From: Streptococcus lactarius
GTDB lineage: Bacteria > Bacillota > Bacilli > Lactobacillales > Streptococcaceae
Direction of reading: 5' to 3'
Assembly: GCF_016642265.1 (NCBI RefSeq)
Contig: NZ_MRXX01000008.1
Location: 105,134 to 149,183, forward strand
DNA length: 44,050 bases
Numbering within the stretch: position 1 is the first letter of the stretch; every line of letters starts with the position of its first letter. Positions 35,461-43,293 of the stretch are shown in pieces. The translations under genes and the position numbers were made by a program. Below the pieces are notes generated by a model. That model was not told the origin of the DNA, did no database searches, and saw only the letters and a list, made by a program, of their open reading frames with translations.

Positions 35461-36702
35461 ATGGTTTTACCAAATTTTAAAGAAAACCTTGAAAAATATG
35501 CGAAATTGTTGGTGGCAAATGGCATCAACGTGCAACCTGGCCATACCTTGGTCTTGAACATCGATGTGGAACAAAGAGAATTGGCCCACTTGATCGTGAA
35601 GGAAGCCTATGCCTTGGGGGCGCACGAAGTGATTGTCCAATGGGCAGATGACTTCACTACTCGGGAAAAATTCCTCCATGCGCCAATGGATCGCTTGGAC
35701 AATGTGCCAGACTACAAGATTGCAGAGATGAACTACTTCTTGGAACACAAAGCCAGTCGTCTTGGTGTCCGTTCTTCTGATCCAGGTTCCTTGAACGGCG
35801 TCGATGCAGAGAAACTTTCTGCTTCTGCTAAGGCTCTGGGCATGGCCATGAAACCAATGCGCATCGCCACTCAATCCAACAAGGTCAGCTGGACAGTTGC
35901 TGCAGCAGCTGGTTTAGAATGGGCGAAAAAAGTCTTCCCAAATGCGACTAGTGACGAAGAAGCAGTGGATCTCCTGTGGGATCAAATCTTCAAGACCTGC
36001 CGGGTGTACGAAGAAGATCCAGTTAAGGCTTGGGAAGAGCATGCGGCTATTCTCAAGAGCAAGGCAGAGATGCTTAATAAAGAACAATTCTCAGCCCTTC
36101 ATTACACAGCGCCAGGAACCGATTTGACCCTTGGTTTGCCAAAAAACCACGTTTGGGAATCTGCCGGAGCCATCAATGCCCAAGGCGAAGGCTTCTTGCC
36201 GAACATGCCGACAGAAGAGGTCTTTACAGCTCCTGACTTCCGTCGTGCAGAAGGCTATGTCACTTCTACAAAACCGCTTAGCTACAATGGGAACATCATC
36301 GAAGGCATCAAAGTGACCTTTGAAAATGGAGAAATTGTGGATATCACAGCTGAAAAGGGCGATCAAGTCATGAAAGATTTGGTCTTCAAAAACAAAGGAG
36401 CGCGTGCCTTGGGGGAATGTGCCCTCGTACCAGACCCAAGCCCAATTTCTCAATCAGGGATTACTTTCTTTAATACCCTCTTTGATGAAAATGCCTCTAA
36501 CCACTTGGCCATCGGGGCAGCCTATGCAACTAGTGTAGAAGGTGGCGCAGAGTTTACAGAAGAAGAACTCGAAGCAGCTGGGCTCAACCGCTCAGATGTC
36601 CACGTCGACTTCATGATCGGCTCAAGCCAAATGGATATCGACGGCATCCGTGAGGATGGAACACGCGTACCACTCTTCCGTAATGGAGATTGGGCAATAT
36701 AA
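35461..36702 (+). CDS. pepS: Aminopeptidase PepS (M29 metallopeptidase family)
   Basis: A cytosolic metal-dependent aminopeptidase of 413 residues that removes N-terminal residues from short peptides during peptide use. Sequence features typical of M29 enzymes are a conserved N-terminal domain (NFKENLEKYAKLLVANGINV) and the catalytic half with metal-ligand segments EGFLPNMPTEEVFTAPD, LGECALVPDPSPISQSG and FDENASNHLAIGAAY. The start has GAAGGAG 8 bases upstream and an extended -10 promoter. The following GlsB-like gene starts 9 bases after it and is probably co-transcribed. No signal peptide. Confidence 0.94.
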   Translation: MVLPNFKENLEKYAKLLVANGINVQPGHTLVLNIDVEQRELAHLIVKEAYALGAHEVIVQWADDFTTREKFLHAPMDRLDNVPDYKIAEMNYFLEHKASRLGVRSSDPGSLNGVDAEKLSASAKALGMAMKPMRIATQSNKVSWTVAAAAGLEWAKKVFPNATSDEEAVDLLWDQIFKTCRVYEEDPVKAWEEHAAILKSKAEMLNKEQFSALHYTAPGTDLTLGLPKNHVWESAGAINAQGEGFLPNMPTEEVFTAPDFRRAEGYVTSTKPLSYNGNIIEGIKVTFENGEIVDITAEKGDQVMKDLVFKNKGARALGECALVPDPSPISQSGITFFNTLFDENASNHLAIGAAYATSVEGGAEFTEEELEAAGLNRSDVHVDFMIGSSQMDIDGIREDGTRVPLFRNGDWAI

Positions 36703-36711
36703 GGAGAAACT

Positions 36712-36942
36712 ATGATTGGAAGTATGTTTGTCGGTCTTTTGATCGGACTTCTAGCTGGAGCTATCACCAATCGTGGCGAACGCATGGGATGTTTTGGGAA
36801 AATGTTCCTGGGCTGGATTGGTGCCTTTTTAGGACAATTACTCTTTGGTGCTTGGGGACCAAGCCTAAACGGTACAGCCATTATCCCATCGATTCTTGGT
36901 GCCATGATTTTATTAGCCATCTTCTGGGAAAGAGGAAGCTAG
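36712..36942 (+). CDS. GlsB/YeaQ/YmgE-family small membrane protein
   Basis: A 76-residue protein with three short hydrophobic helices and Gly-rich turns: MIGSMFVGLLIGLLAGAITN, FGKMFLGWIGAFLGQLLFG, IIPSILGAMILLAIFW. This is the usual pattern of the transglycosylase-associated (GlsB/YeaQ) family, often linked to envelope stress in Firmicutes. AAGGAG lies 5 bases before the ATG. It is probably in one operon with pepS and is followed by a terminator. Confidence 0.85.
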   Translation: MIGSMFVGLLIGLLAGAITNRGERMGCFGKMFLGWIGAFLGQLLFGAWGPSLNGTAIIPSILGAMILLAIFWERGS

Positions 36943-36968
36943 GTTTAACTTGCTAAAACAGATAGAGT

Positions 36969-36996
36969 GGTTGGAAATCTTCCAACCTCTTTTTTA
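36969..36996 (+). terminator. Terminator of pepS-glsB
   Basis: GGTTGGAA (36969-36976) and TTCCAACC (36980-36987) with an ATC loop, followed by CTCTTTTTT. Confidence 0.85.
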
Positions 36997-37004
36997 GTCA
37001 AAAC

Positions 37005-37033
37005 TTGATCATCAAAGTAAAATCAGGTATGAT
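37005..37033 (+). promoter_or_regulatory. Promoter of the outlying membrane-protein pair
   Basis: TTGATC (37005-37010), a 17-base spacer and TATGAT (37028-37033). The leader to the next ATG is about 115 bases. The -10 hexamer is the same as in the 60-base repeats at 20.6 and 23.4 kb, but the flanks differ. Confidence 0.55.
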
Positions 37034-37148
37034 GGAAGGTATGTTTTGTTATGAATAAATAAGATAATTATGGCTGTGGTAGACTAGTGAAAAGTTAGTT
37101 CAGATTCTCCGTCTAGGAATGAAACAGTATAGAAAGTAAGAGACGTGT

Positions 37149-37817
37149 ATGTTTAAACCAGCAAAAATCGAACGGTTGCCGAAAATGAACTTTCGCTATC
37201 ATTTGTTAAAAGTCGATGGAGAGTGGTATTTGATGGAGGTCGATCGGCCGATTATCATCACCTATTTTCTGCCATGGTTTATTTATTTTATTCCTCATAA
37301 AGCCTATCAGCTGACAGAGGCTGAAGTAGAAGTCCTAGCTCCAAAAGTATTTGAAAGAGACAAGAAGCATCAGAGTTTAGTGAATAACAAAATTGGGAAG
37401 ACCTCGCTTGGTCTAGGTGTAACCTCCATGTTATTAGCAAGGGCATTTCCAATAGAAAAATACCTCAATTTTACCTCTCACTTGCTTAATCTATCCTTGA
37501 TGATGTTGATTTTAATTTTTGTAGTGGGACTTCGGATCTGGATGGGTAGAGGGGAAGGGATGCATGAAATTGTGGTAGATAAAACACCTCGGAAAGTGTA
37601 TTGTTTTCCAAGTGAGATAAAGAAAATACTATTGATTCTAACTTTAACATTATTTGCTTTAGTAGTATCAATTGCAATATACTACGTGATTCTTTTAAAC
37701 CTTAGTCCTAATTTTATTTTTCATATAGTTTTATTAAGTATTTCATTTCTATTTTTATCAGCTGGGGATTTAATTTTTTATTCCCCAATCATCTCTTTCA
37801 AAGCTAAAGTCAAGTAG
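37149..37817 (+). CDS. DUF443-family membrane protein, probable orphan T7SS immunity
   Basis: A 222-residue product with the clearest DUF443/TIGR01218 look of the window: RYHLLKVDGEWYLMEVDRP, then ITYFLPWFIYFIPHKAYQLT, and about five membrane helices. DUF443 proteins include TsaI, the immunity protein against the S. aureus T7SS toxin TspA. It lies 14 kb from the LXG module and has no toxin nearby, so it would be an orphan immunity gene. The ATG at 37149 has only a weak site (AAGAG); a Met at codon 13 is an alternative. AT content rises along the gene. Confidence 0.7.
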   Translation: MFKPAKIERLPKMNFRYHLLKVDGEWYLMEVDRPIIITYFLPWFIYFIPHKAYQLTEAEVEVLAPKVFERDKKHQSLVNNKIGKTSLGLGVTSMLLARAFPIEKYLNFTSHLLNLSLMMLILIFVVGLRIWMGRGEGMHEIVVDKTPRKVYCFPSEIKKILLILTLTLFALVVSIAIYYVILLNLSPNFIFHIVLLSISFLFLSAGDLIFYSPIISFKAKVK

Positions 37818-37899
37818 ATCCAGTCGAGTGAAACTCAGAAGTAGGAGTAGTCTTAATCTGCTTTTTACCTTAAAAGAATGTTTTAGAAAGGAGCATGTT

Positions 37900-38898
37900 A
37901 TGAAAAACGAAAAGAAAATGGATATTGAGCAGGCTAACAAAATCTATTTTCAAAGTTTAGCCAATACACGCGCTTCAGCGAATATGATGGTTATTTCCTG
38001 GGCAGGAGCTTTTGGTATTGCAATTTTCTTACTATTTCAATATTTTTACCTATCTAAGGGATATGGAATAAATCCATTCAGTAATTATTTTTATGATTTT
38101 ATTTTGATCTATTTTATCTATCTAGTGATTGCGAATTTGATTCCATTGACAGGCTCTTTCATATATAAGAAGCAAATTCAATCTACAATTTTATTGCTGA
38201 TTTCTTACACAGGGATCTTTCTGTCCTTAATTCTCTTAGCGTATATTATTTTAGTTTATTCAGGACATAATTTGCGAGAATATAATCAACGAGCTGAGAT
38301 AGTGATCCCGTTTCTAATTCTCTGTGTGATCGCCGGTTTTGTCTATCATTATTTTGGGCTCAAACAACAATTAAAAGCAGGATTTTCAAAGAAAAGAACA
38401 ATTGGGAATTATTTTGCAAAATCTAGTGTCTATAGTAGAAATTCTATCTACATTATCTTTGCCTGCTCCATGCTAGGAGCTATTCTTTCAGGACATTTAG
38501 GAATGATGTTAGGGATCTCGGGTTCGATACTATTCAGTTATGCCTTTACTCAGTTGCTGACAGAAGTGGGCTACCTCTTATATTTGAAAACAAAAAGTAA
38601 GGAATACTGGGAGGATGAACCTGAGGATAATCCAACGTTGTTGGATTTACTATGGGATTGGTTGAAAGGCTTCAGTCTGAAAAAAGCTAAACATCGTATT
38701 TTATTAGAAATTTTAGTTTTTATATCCTTTACAATAATTGCCTATAATTTAGGATATTCTAAACCAGGTATAAAATATCCATTTTGGCTAGTGTGGGGAG
38801 TAAGAATTTTAGTTTATACAATCGTGCTTGATCTATTTATCAGTATAGTGCACTCCATCATACATAAGTTTTCAAAGAAAAAGCAAGGCAAAAAATAA
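37900..38898 (+). CDS. Polytopic membrane protein of unknown function, possible immunity protein
   Basis: A 332-residue product with about seven or eight membrane helices separated by short loops, plus a charged Lys-rich end. The segment YLLYLKTKSKEYWEDEPEDN resembles the helix-plus-acidic-tail end of the immunity-like protein at 18973 (FLYAYYKWKYPEEYRGWEGK), and both have a preceding K.S.Y..-like helix. The relation is weak and needs alignment. I chose ATG 37900, which has AAAGGAG 6 bases upstream. The reading from 37828 adds 24 residues with no site. It follows the DUF443 gene by about 80 bases and is probably in the same transcript. Confidence 0.62.
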   Translation: MKNEKKMDIEQANKIYFQSLANTRASANMMVISWAGAFGIAIFLLFQYFYLSKGYGINPFSNYFYDFILIYFIYLVIANLIPLTGSFIYKKQIQSTILLLISYTGIFLSLILLAYIILVYSGHNLREYNQRAEIVIPFLILCVIAGFVYHYFGLKQQLKAGFSKKRTIGNYFAKSSVYSRNSIYIIFACSMLGAILSGHLGMMLGISGSILFSYAFTQLLTEVGYLLYLKTKSKEYWEDEPEDNPTLLDLLWDWLKGFSLKKAKHRILLEILVFISFTIIAYNLGYSKPGIKYPFWLVWGVRILVYTIVLDLFISIVHSIIHKFSKKKQGKK

Positions 38899-38903
38899 CA
38901 AAA

Positions 38904-38944
38904 AAATACCTAACCGAGAGCTTCCTCAGTTAGGTATTTCTTGT
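38904..38944. terminator. Terminator after the membrane-protein pair
   Basis: AAATACCTAAC (38904-38914) and GTTAGGTATTT (38929-38939) are perfect complements with a partly paired GAG/CTC inner stem. There are A-runs before and Ts after, so it may act in both directions, also for def. Confidence 0.8.
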
Positions 38945-38947
38945 TAA

Positions 38948-39078
38948 TTACGCCCTTTGTATCTTAGCGGAATCGAACACGGGCTGCGAATTTTGTCAAA
39001 AAGATGAATACTCCTAGAATCTTTTGGATTCTTCGTCGTATTCCCTATTTTGACTGTATCCGCTACGCCCTTTGTATC
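38948..39078. repeat. 15-base direct repeat bounding a non-coding stretch downstream of def
   Basis: TACGCCCTTTGTATC occurs at 38948-38962 and again at 39064-39078, immediately beyond the def stop. The 101 bases between hold no ORF or clear RNA, only a small hairpin CTAGAATC..GGATTC. A duplication or the footprint of a lost insertion would explain it. Confidence 0.5.
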
Positions 39079-39693
39079 CTATTCTAATATCAAAAGGCCT
39101 TCTTTAATTTCAAATGGGTTGTTTGGGTTGATATGGTCGTAGAACATGATGCCATTGGTGTGGTCGATTTCGTGTTGGACGACGATGGAGTTGTAGCCTT
39201 TGAGTTTGATGCGTTTCTTTTCCCCATCTTTTGTGAAGTACTCAACGGTCACGCGCGCATGGCGGACCACATAGCCTGGGACGTTGCGGTCTACTGAGAG
39301 ACAGCCTTCCCCGTCTCCGAGAGCCGCATCTTGAACAGAATGGGCAACAACCTTTGGATTGTACATGACTTCTTGAAGGCTATAGGCTTCTTTTGGCGGG
39401 TTGCCATCAGCGTCTTCTAGGTTTGGAACCAATACAGCGATAATGCGTTTTGAGATATCCAACTGTGGTGCGGCAAGTCCAACGCCTCCACGGAGGCCAA
39501 GTTTTTCAGCCATGACAGGATCTTGAGAATGGTGCAAGAATTGCAACATTTTTTCACCCAGGATGATTTCCTGATCGGACAAAGGGAAGGTCACATCTTC
39601 AGCGACTGCTCGAAGTGTTGGATTTCCTTCGCGGATGATGTCATCCATATCAATCAAATGGGATGCTCTTGTAACTTTTTCAATTGTTTTCAT
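39079..39693 (-). CDS. def: Peptide deformylase
   Basis: Removes the formyl group from the N-terminal Met of new proteins. At 204 residues it is the long Gram-positive (type 2) form. All three motifs are present: [13 protein letters not shown] with metal ligand C131, and HEIDH with ligands H174 and H178 and catalytic E175. The start is ATG 39693 ([20 protein letters not shown]), matching the streptococcal N-terminus; GAAAGTGAGAG lies upstream on the minus strand. It runs in the same direction as the Crp/Fnr gene, which ends 54 bases upstream of it; the two may be co-transcribed, but a def-specific promoter is possible. Confidence 0.96.
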   Translation of the reverse strand: MKTIEKVTRASHLIDMDDIIREGNPTLRAVAEDVTFPLSDQEIILGEKMLQFLHHSQDPVMAEKLGLRGGVGLAAPQLDISKRIIAVLVPNLEDADGNPPKEAYSLQEVMYNPKVVAHSVQDAALGDGEGCLSVDRNVPGYVVRHARVTVEYFTKDGEKKRIKLKGYNSIVVQHEIDHTNGIMFYDHINPNNPFEIKEGLLILE

Positions 39694-39747
39694 TGTTTTA
39701 CTCTCACTTTCTTTCTACCTTCCATGATAACACAAAAGAGCTTGAAA

Positions 39748-40440
39748 TTAAAGTTTTCTGTCAGTTGTTTCCGTGTGTTTGATGGACAAGTCGCCCATTC
39801 TTTTTTTGTCTAAAATCGTATAGATCCGTCTTTCTCTTTTGATCAACCCCTCGTCAATCATCTGCTTGATCACGCGACTGAGATGGCGGTAGCTAATACC
39901 AAAAAGGAGGGCCAATTGGTTCATCTTGGGCTTGATGGTGCCCTGTTCATCGCAATGCTCAAGGAAATGAGTGGCCACGCGCTTCTTGACCGAGTAGTGG
40001 AAATTAGCAGGGGCAAAATAGTTGATCTGGTGCAATTTTTTAGCCAAGGTCTTGGCGGTGGAACGCAGAAAGGTCGGGTCCTGCAGTAGGCGGTCTTTGA
40101 AATGACGAGCAGAGAGCTGAACGACCAGTGAATCCTGATCGGCAATGACCGATGTGATACAAACCCGATCGAGCAGGAGTTCGATCTCCCCTAATAGACC
40201 TGGTTTTTCTTGGATTTCAAGGATGGTGTCGCTGCCGTTTTCAAGGCTGTGGACGATTTTCAGTCGTCCTTTGAGAAAATAGGGAATGACCGCTTGCTCT
40301 GTTCCTTGACGGCAGATGTAATCCCCTGCCTGGTAGAGAACGAGTTCAAGCTGGCTGAGGCAGTCTTTTGGAAAAACCTGCTCCAATTGGTAGTCTGCAA
40401 TCATTGTTTGAAGTTGGTTAGGGTGGTGAATTTTTTTCAT
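39748..40440 (-). CDS. Crp/Fnr-family transcriptional regulator (YeiL-like)
   Basis: A 230-residue regulator: an N-terminal cyclic-nucleotide-binding-like beta-barrel (YQAGDYICRQGTEQAVIPYF, LLGEIELLLDR) and a C-terminal winged helix (NQLALLFGISYRHLSRVIKQ). The key Arg/Ser of true cAMP binders is not evident, and streptococci lack classical cAMP control, so the ligand is unknown. ATG 40440 has GGAG 6 bases upstream; the TTG at 40452 overlaps that site. It is divergent from an MFS gene, with palindromes in between, the usual layout for a regulator and its target. Confidence 0.85.
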   Translation of the reverse strand: MKKIHHPNQLQTMIADYQLEQVFPKDCLSQLELVLYQAGDYICRQGTEQAVIPYFLKGRLKIVHSLENGSDTILEIQEKPGLLGEIELLLDRVCITSVIADQDSLVVQLSARHFKDRLLQDPTFLRSTAKTLAKKLHQINYFAPANFHYSVKKRVATHFLEHCDEQGTIKPKMNQLALLFGISYRHLSRVIKQMIDEGLIKRERRIYTILDKKRMGDLSIKHTETTDRKL

Positions 40441-40456
40441 CTGGATCTCCAAAAAT

Positions 40457-40470
40457 AGGACAAATGTCCT
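40457..40470. promoter_or_regulatory. Palindrome AGGACA-AA-TGTCCT, candidate operator
   Basis: A perfect 6-base dyad with a 2-base centre, 17 bases upstream of the regulator start on the minus strand. Crp/Fnr proteins bind symmetric sites of similar size. At this place it could give autoregulation. Confidence 0.5.
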
Positions 40471-40490
40471 GTTTTTCTTTTGCTAAATTG

Positions 40491-40498
40491 ATTATACT
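40491..40498. promoter_or_regulatory. Overlapping divergent -10 elements
   Basis: ATTATACT holds TATACT for the + strand (40493-40498) and TATAAT for the minus strand (40496-40491). One core could thus serve both the MFS gene and the regulator. Neither -35 is strong. Confidence 0.45.
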
Positions 40499-40515
40499 AG
40501 GATTCGATTGAAAAT

Positions 40516-40547
40516 ACTAGTTTGAATAGTTTCTGAAAAAAACTAGT
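40516..40547. promoter_or_regulatory. Inverted repeat ACTAGTTT/AAACTAGT upstream of the MFS gene
   Basis: Perfect 8-base arms (40516-40523 and 40540-40547) separated by 16 bases, 39 bases before the MFS start. It could be a regulator site or a leader hairpin; no T-run follows. Confidence 0.45.
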
Positions 40548-40586
40548 TGGATCAAAATGTTCCCAGTAAGGTATAGGAAATACAAA

Positions 40587-41753
40587 ATGAAACAAACAAT
40601 GGAAAGAATCAGTCTTTTGAGCTTGTCTCTTATACTGATTTCATCTTTTTCGATTACAGCTGGTTTACCAGCCATGAAGGACTATTTTGGCCAGTTGGGC
40701 TATTCAGGGGCACAGGTGGAGCTATTGGTTTCCTTGCCGGCCTTCTCAGTCGTGGCCATGCTCTTTTTAAACAGCTTTGTCGAGCGATGGTTGAGTGAGC
40801 GCCAGATGATTATCATTGGTCTATTGGTGATGTCGACCAGTGGACTGGTGCCTTTGTTCCTTCAAGACTATTCCCTTATTTTTCTGAGCCGCATCTTCTT
40901 CGGCCTGGGGACAGGAATGATCAATGCCAAGGCCATTTCCATCATTAGTGAGCGCTATAAGGGGAATGATAAGACGCGCATGCTTGGCTACCGTGGCTCT
41001 GCTGAAGTGGTGGGAGCAGCCATCTTAACCTTTATGGTGGGCCAACTCCTACCGCTAGGCTGGCCAGCCATCTTTTCCGTCTATGGTGCAGGCTATTTGA
41101 TTTTACTCTTGTATATCTTCTTTGTGCCCTATCCCAAGAAAAACAGGCAAGTAGCTGTAAAGGTGCAAAAGAAGGGCAATTTCCTCAGCCTTCGTCCGCC
41201 ACAATGGCGCTTTAGCCTCATGTTAGCAGTGATTGCTGGTGTGATTATCTGTTTTAATTCCATTATCAGTCTGCGTCTGCCTGAGGTGATTGTCGATGCT
41301 CGGATGGGCACGGCAACAACCGCGGGGACTGTCTTAAGTATCATGCAGCTGATCGGGATCGTTGCAGGAGTTGGTTTTGCCAGCTTGACCCATCTCTTCA
41401 AAAAACACCTGTTGATGATCATGTGTTTTGGCTTTGGTCTAGCTTTAGCCTTGATTGGCTTGTCCACTCAATTATGGCTCCTGGTTTTAGCTACTTTACT
41501 AGCTGGATTTACTTACAGTACGGGGATTACCGGGATCTTTTATCACCTGTCTGAAAAGATCCCAACCAATCTTTTGAATCTGGCGACCTCTCTTGTTTTG
41601 ATTGGCTGCAACCTCGGATCAGCCCTCTCTTCATTTTTCCTTCAGCTGGTCGCACCTCTCGCTCCAACCAATGCCCTCCTTTTTCTCCTGATTGGAGCTT
41701 TGATGGCCCTGACCGGAATCTTTGCCTCTCACTTGTTAGCAAAAACGAAATGA
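40587..41753 (+). CDS. MFS transporter, copy 1
   Basis: A 388-residue major facilitator with twelve predicted membrane helices. The loop between helices 4 and 5 and after it has the conserved ISERYKGNDKTRMLGYRGSAEVVG, and the 2-3 loop is ERWLSERQMI (a weak motif A). The substrate is not evident; drug or metabolite efflux fits. I chose ATG 40587, with AGGAAA 6 bases upstream; the ATG at 40557 would add ten residues without a site. It is divergent from the Crp/Fnr gene and close kin to the MFS gene at 42140. Confidence 0.85.
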   Translation: MKQTMERISLLSLSLILISSFSITAGLPAMKDYFGQLGYSGAQVELLVSLPAFSVVAMLFLNSFVERWLSERQMIIIGLLVMSTSGLVPLFLQDYSLIFLSRIFFGLGTGMINAKAISIISERYKGNDKTRMLGYRGSAEVVGAAILTFMVGQLLPLGWPAIFSVYGAGYLILLLYIFFVPYPKKNRQVAVKVQKKGNFLSLRPPQWRFSLMLAVIAGVIICFNSIISLRLPEVIVDARMGTATTAGTVLSIMQLIGIVAGVGFASLTHLFKKHLLMIMCFGFGLALALIGLSTQLWLLVLATLLAGFTYSTGITGIFYHLSEKIPTNLLNLATSLVLIGCNLGSALSSFFLQLVAPLAPTNALLFLLIGALMALTGIFASHLLAKTK

Positions 41754-41790
41754 TTCAGCAATCATTTCTTCAGATTAATACCAGGTCATC

Positions 41791-41931
41791 TTAGAGACTT
41801 TCCTTAGGTGATTACGGACGTCAGCGAACTTCTTCGAAGTTCCATGACTAAGTTTTGAGCCTAGTGTCTCAAAACTTCCGAGCACCTGAAACAAAAATAG
41901 TTCAGGTGCTTTTATCACGGCGGAAAGTTTC
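41791..41931 (+). repeat. Structured BOX-like repeat element, short copy
   Basis: Second copy of the element at 35014. Ends GAGACTTTCC (41794-41803) and GGAAAGTTTC (41922-41931) are inverted, with one mismatch. It shares the GTCA-GAACTTC/GAAGTTC-TGAC hairpin. The next stem is AAGTTTTGAG/CTCAAAACTT, where the long copy has AATTATTGAG/CTCAATAATT; both strands changed together, so pairing is conserved. It lacks the middle hairpins of the long copy and carries a terminator hairpin instead. Confidence 0.7.
41881..41915 (+). terminator. Terminator of MFS copy 1 inside the repeat
   Basis: AGCACCTGAA (41881-41890) and TTCAGGTGCT (41901-41910) are perfect complements with a 10-base loop, followed by TTTAT. 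Confidence 0.8.
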
Positions 41932-42025
41932 AGTGTATGTTTGAATGATCCTTGAAAAAATATTTCATTTTAATTTTTGGCATTAATTAGGTTGGTTGAT
42001 AGAAAAAATAGTTTACCTACATTCC

Positions 42026-42058
42026 AACGAAATGATACAGAAATCATTTCGTTTTTTT
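42026..42058 (+). terminator. Second strong hairpin before MFS copy 2
   Basis: AACGAAATGAT (42026-42036) and ATCATTTCGTT (42043-42053), loop ACAGAA, then a T-run to 42058. It lies ahead of the next promoter, so it acts as a second stop for transcripts from the left rather than as an attenuator. Confidence 0.75.
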
Positions 42059-42069
42059 AATTCTATCTA

Positions 42070-42099
42070 TTGCTTCCTTTTACTAGATCGTGTTATTAT
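42070..42099 (+). promoter_or_regulatory. Promoter of MFS copy 2 and rsuA
   Basis: TTGCTT (42070-42075), an 18-base spacer and TATTAT (42094-42099), about 40 bases before the start codon. Confidence 0.5.
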
Positions 42100-42139
42100 A
42101 GAGGAAGTGTGAAAAAAGTTTAACTTAAAGGATAACCTC

Positions 42140-43291
42140 ATGAAAAAAATCATGGAGAAGGTGAGTATTCTCGCCCTTTCATTTATTTTGACAACCTCAT
42201 TTTCGATCTCCAGTGCCCAGTCGGAAATGTTTGCCTACTATAAGGACATGCCGCACAGCATGATCGAGCTCTTGGTTTCTCTTCCTTCGGCTGGGATTAT
42301 GGTCTCGCTGATTTTTAATAAATGGATCGAGCGCCTCTTGTCGGAGCGCCAGATGATCGTGACCGGTCTGGTAGCCTATGCTTTGTGTGGTTTTATTCCC
42401 TTGATCAGTCCGGCTTACCCAGTTGTTTTTCTGTCTCGGATTATTTTTGGGATGGCGGTAGGGCTCTTAAATGTATCTGCCATTGCCATCATCAGTGAGC
42501 GCTATAAGGGAAAAGAACGCATCCAGACCTTGGGAATCCGTGGTTCGGCAGAGGTTGTGGGGACCGCTGTTTTGACCTTCGGGGTGAGTTTTTTGATTCG
42601 TTTTGGTTGGCAGGCAGCCTTTCTCGTCTATGGCATTAGTATTCCTATCTTGCTCTTGTATTTACTCTTTGTCCCTTATGGGAATTCTGATGAAATCATC
42701 GAGGAGGAGCATCGAGATACCAAGATGACAGGGGGTCAGTGGCGGACCGCTCTTGGTCTCGCTGTCGTTGCGGCAGCCATCGTCTTGTCCAATGTCATGA
42801 TCACCGTCCGTATTCCAAGTGTGGTGGAGCAAGTCGGACACGGCACTGCCCAAACGGCAGGCATCATCCTAGCAGCCATGCAATTTGTCGGAATTCTAGC
42901 CGGATTGGCCTTCTCTCCTTTAACCCACTTGTTCCGTGAGCGGTTGCTACTGGTATCAGGTGTGGCCTTTGGCTTGACCCAGCTCTTGATTGGATTTTCT
43001 TCCAATCTTCCCATTTTGGCACTGGTGACCATTGCTTCAGGTTTTACCTATAGTGTCGCGCTGACAACTGTCTACCATGTTTTATCGGATAAGATGCCAG
43101 CAGGAGTCTTGAGCCAAGCAACTTCTATTGCGGTCTTGGGTTGTAGTACAGGATCGATCGCAACAACCTTTGTCCTCAGCCTACTAGGAACAGTCTCATC
43201 TGCTCCAGCCTTTATTTTTGGCTTTTCTGGACTGCTCATGATTTTGGTATCTGTTTTTGGTCTATGGATTGTCAAACATAGTGGGAAATAA
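42140..43291 (+). CDS. MFS transporter, copy 2
   Basis: A 383-residue paralogue of the previous MFS protein, colinear along its length: ERLLSERQMIVTGLV, then IISERYKGKERIQTLGIRGS, and GFTYSVALTTVYHVLSDKMP near the C-terminus. Twelve helices are predicted. AAAGGATAAC precedes ATG 42140. In place of the expected N-terminal GLPAM it has SAQSEM, so substrate preference may differ from copy 1. It ends 2 bases before rsuA, so the two genes are co-transcribed. The copies share a gene order (MFS, hairpin element, MFS) that suggests an old tandem duplication. Confidence 0.85.
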   Translation: MKKIMEKVSILALSFILTTSFSISSAQSEMFAYYKDMPHSMIELLVSLPSAGIMVSLIFNKWIERLLSERQMIVTGLVAYALCGFIPLISPAYPVVFLSRIIFGMAVGLLNVSAIAIISERYKGKERIQTLGIRGSAEVVGTAVLTFGVSFLIRFGWQAAFLVYGISIPILLLYLLFVPYGNSDEIIEEEHRDTKMTGGQWRTALGLAVVAAAIVLSNVMITVRIPSVVEQVGHGTAQTAGIILAAMQFVGILAGLAFSPLTHLFRERLLLVSGVAFGLTQLLIGFSSNLPILALVTIASGFTYSVALTTVYHVLSDKMPAGVLSQATSIAVLGCSTGSIATTFVLSLLGTVSSAPAFIFGFSGLLMILVSVFGLWIVKHSGK

Positions 43292-43293
43292 GC

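Noticed and set aside
38960..38985. Possible tRNA fragment on the minus strand (GTTCGATTC-like T-loop)
   Set aside because: The flanking bases do not form a T-stem, and no acceptor or anticodon arm can be drawn.
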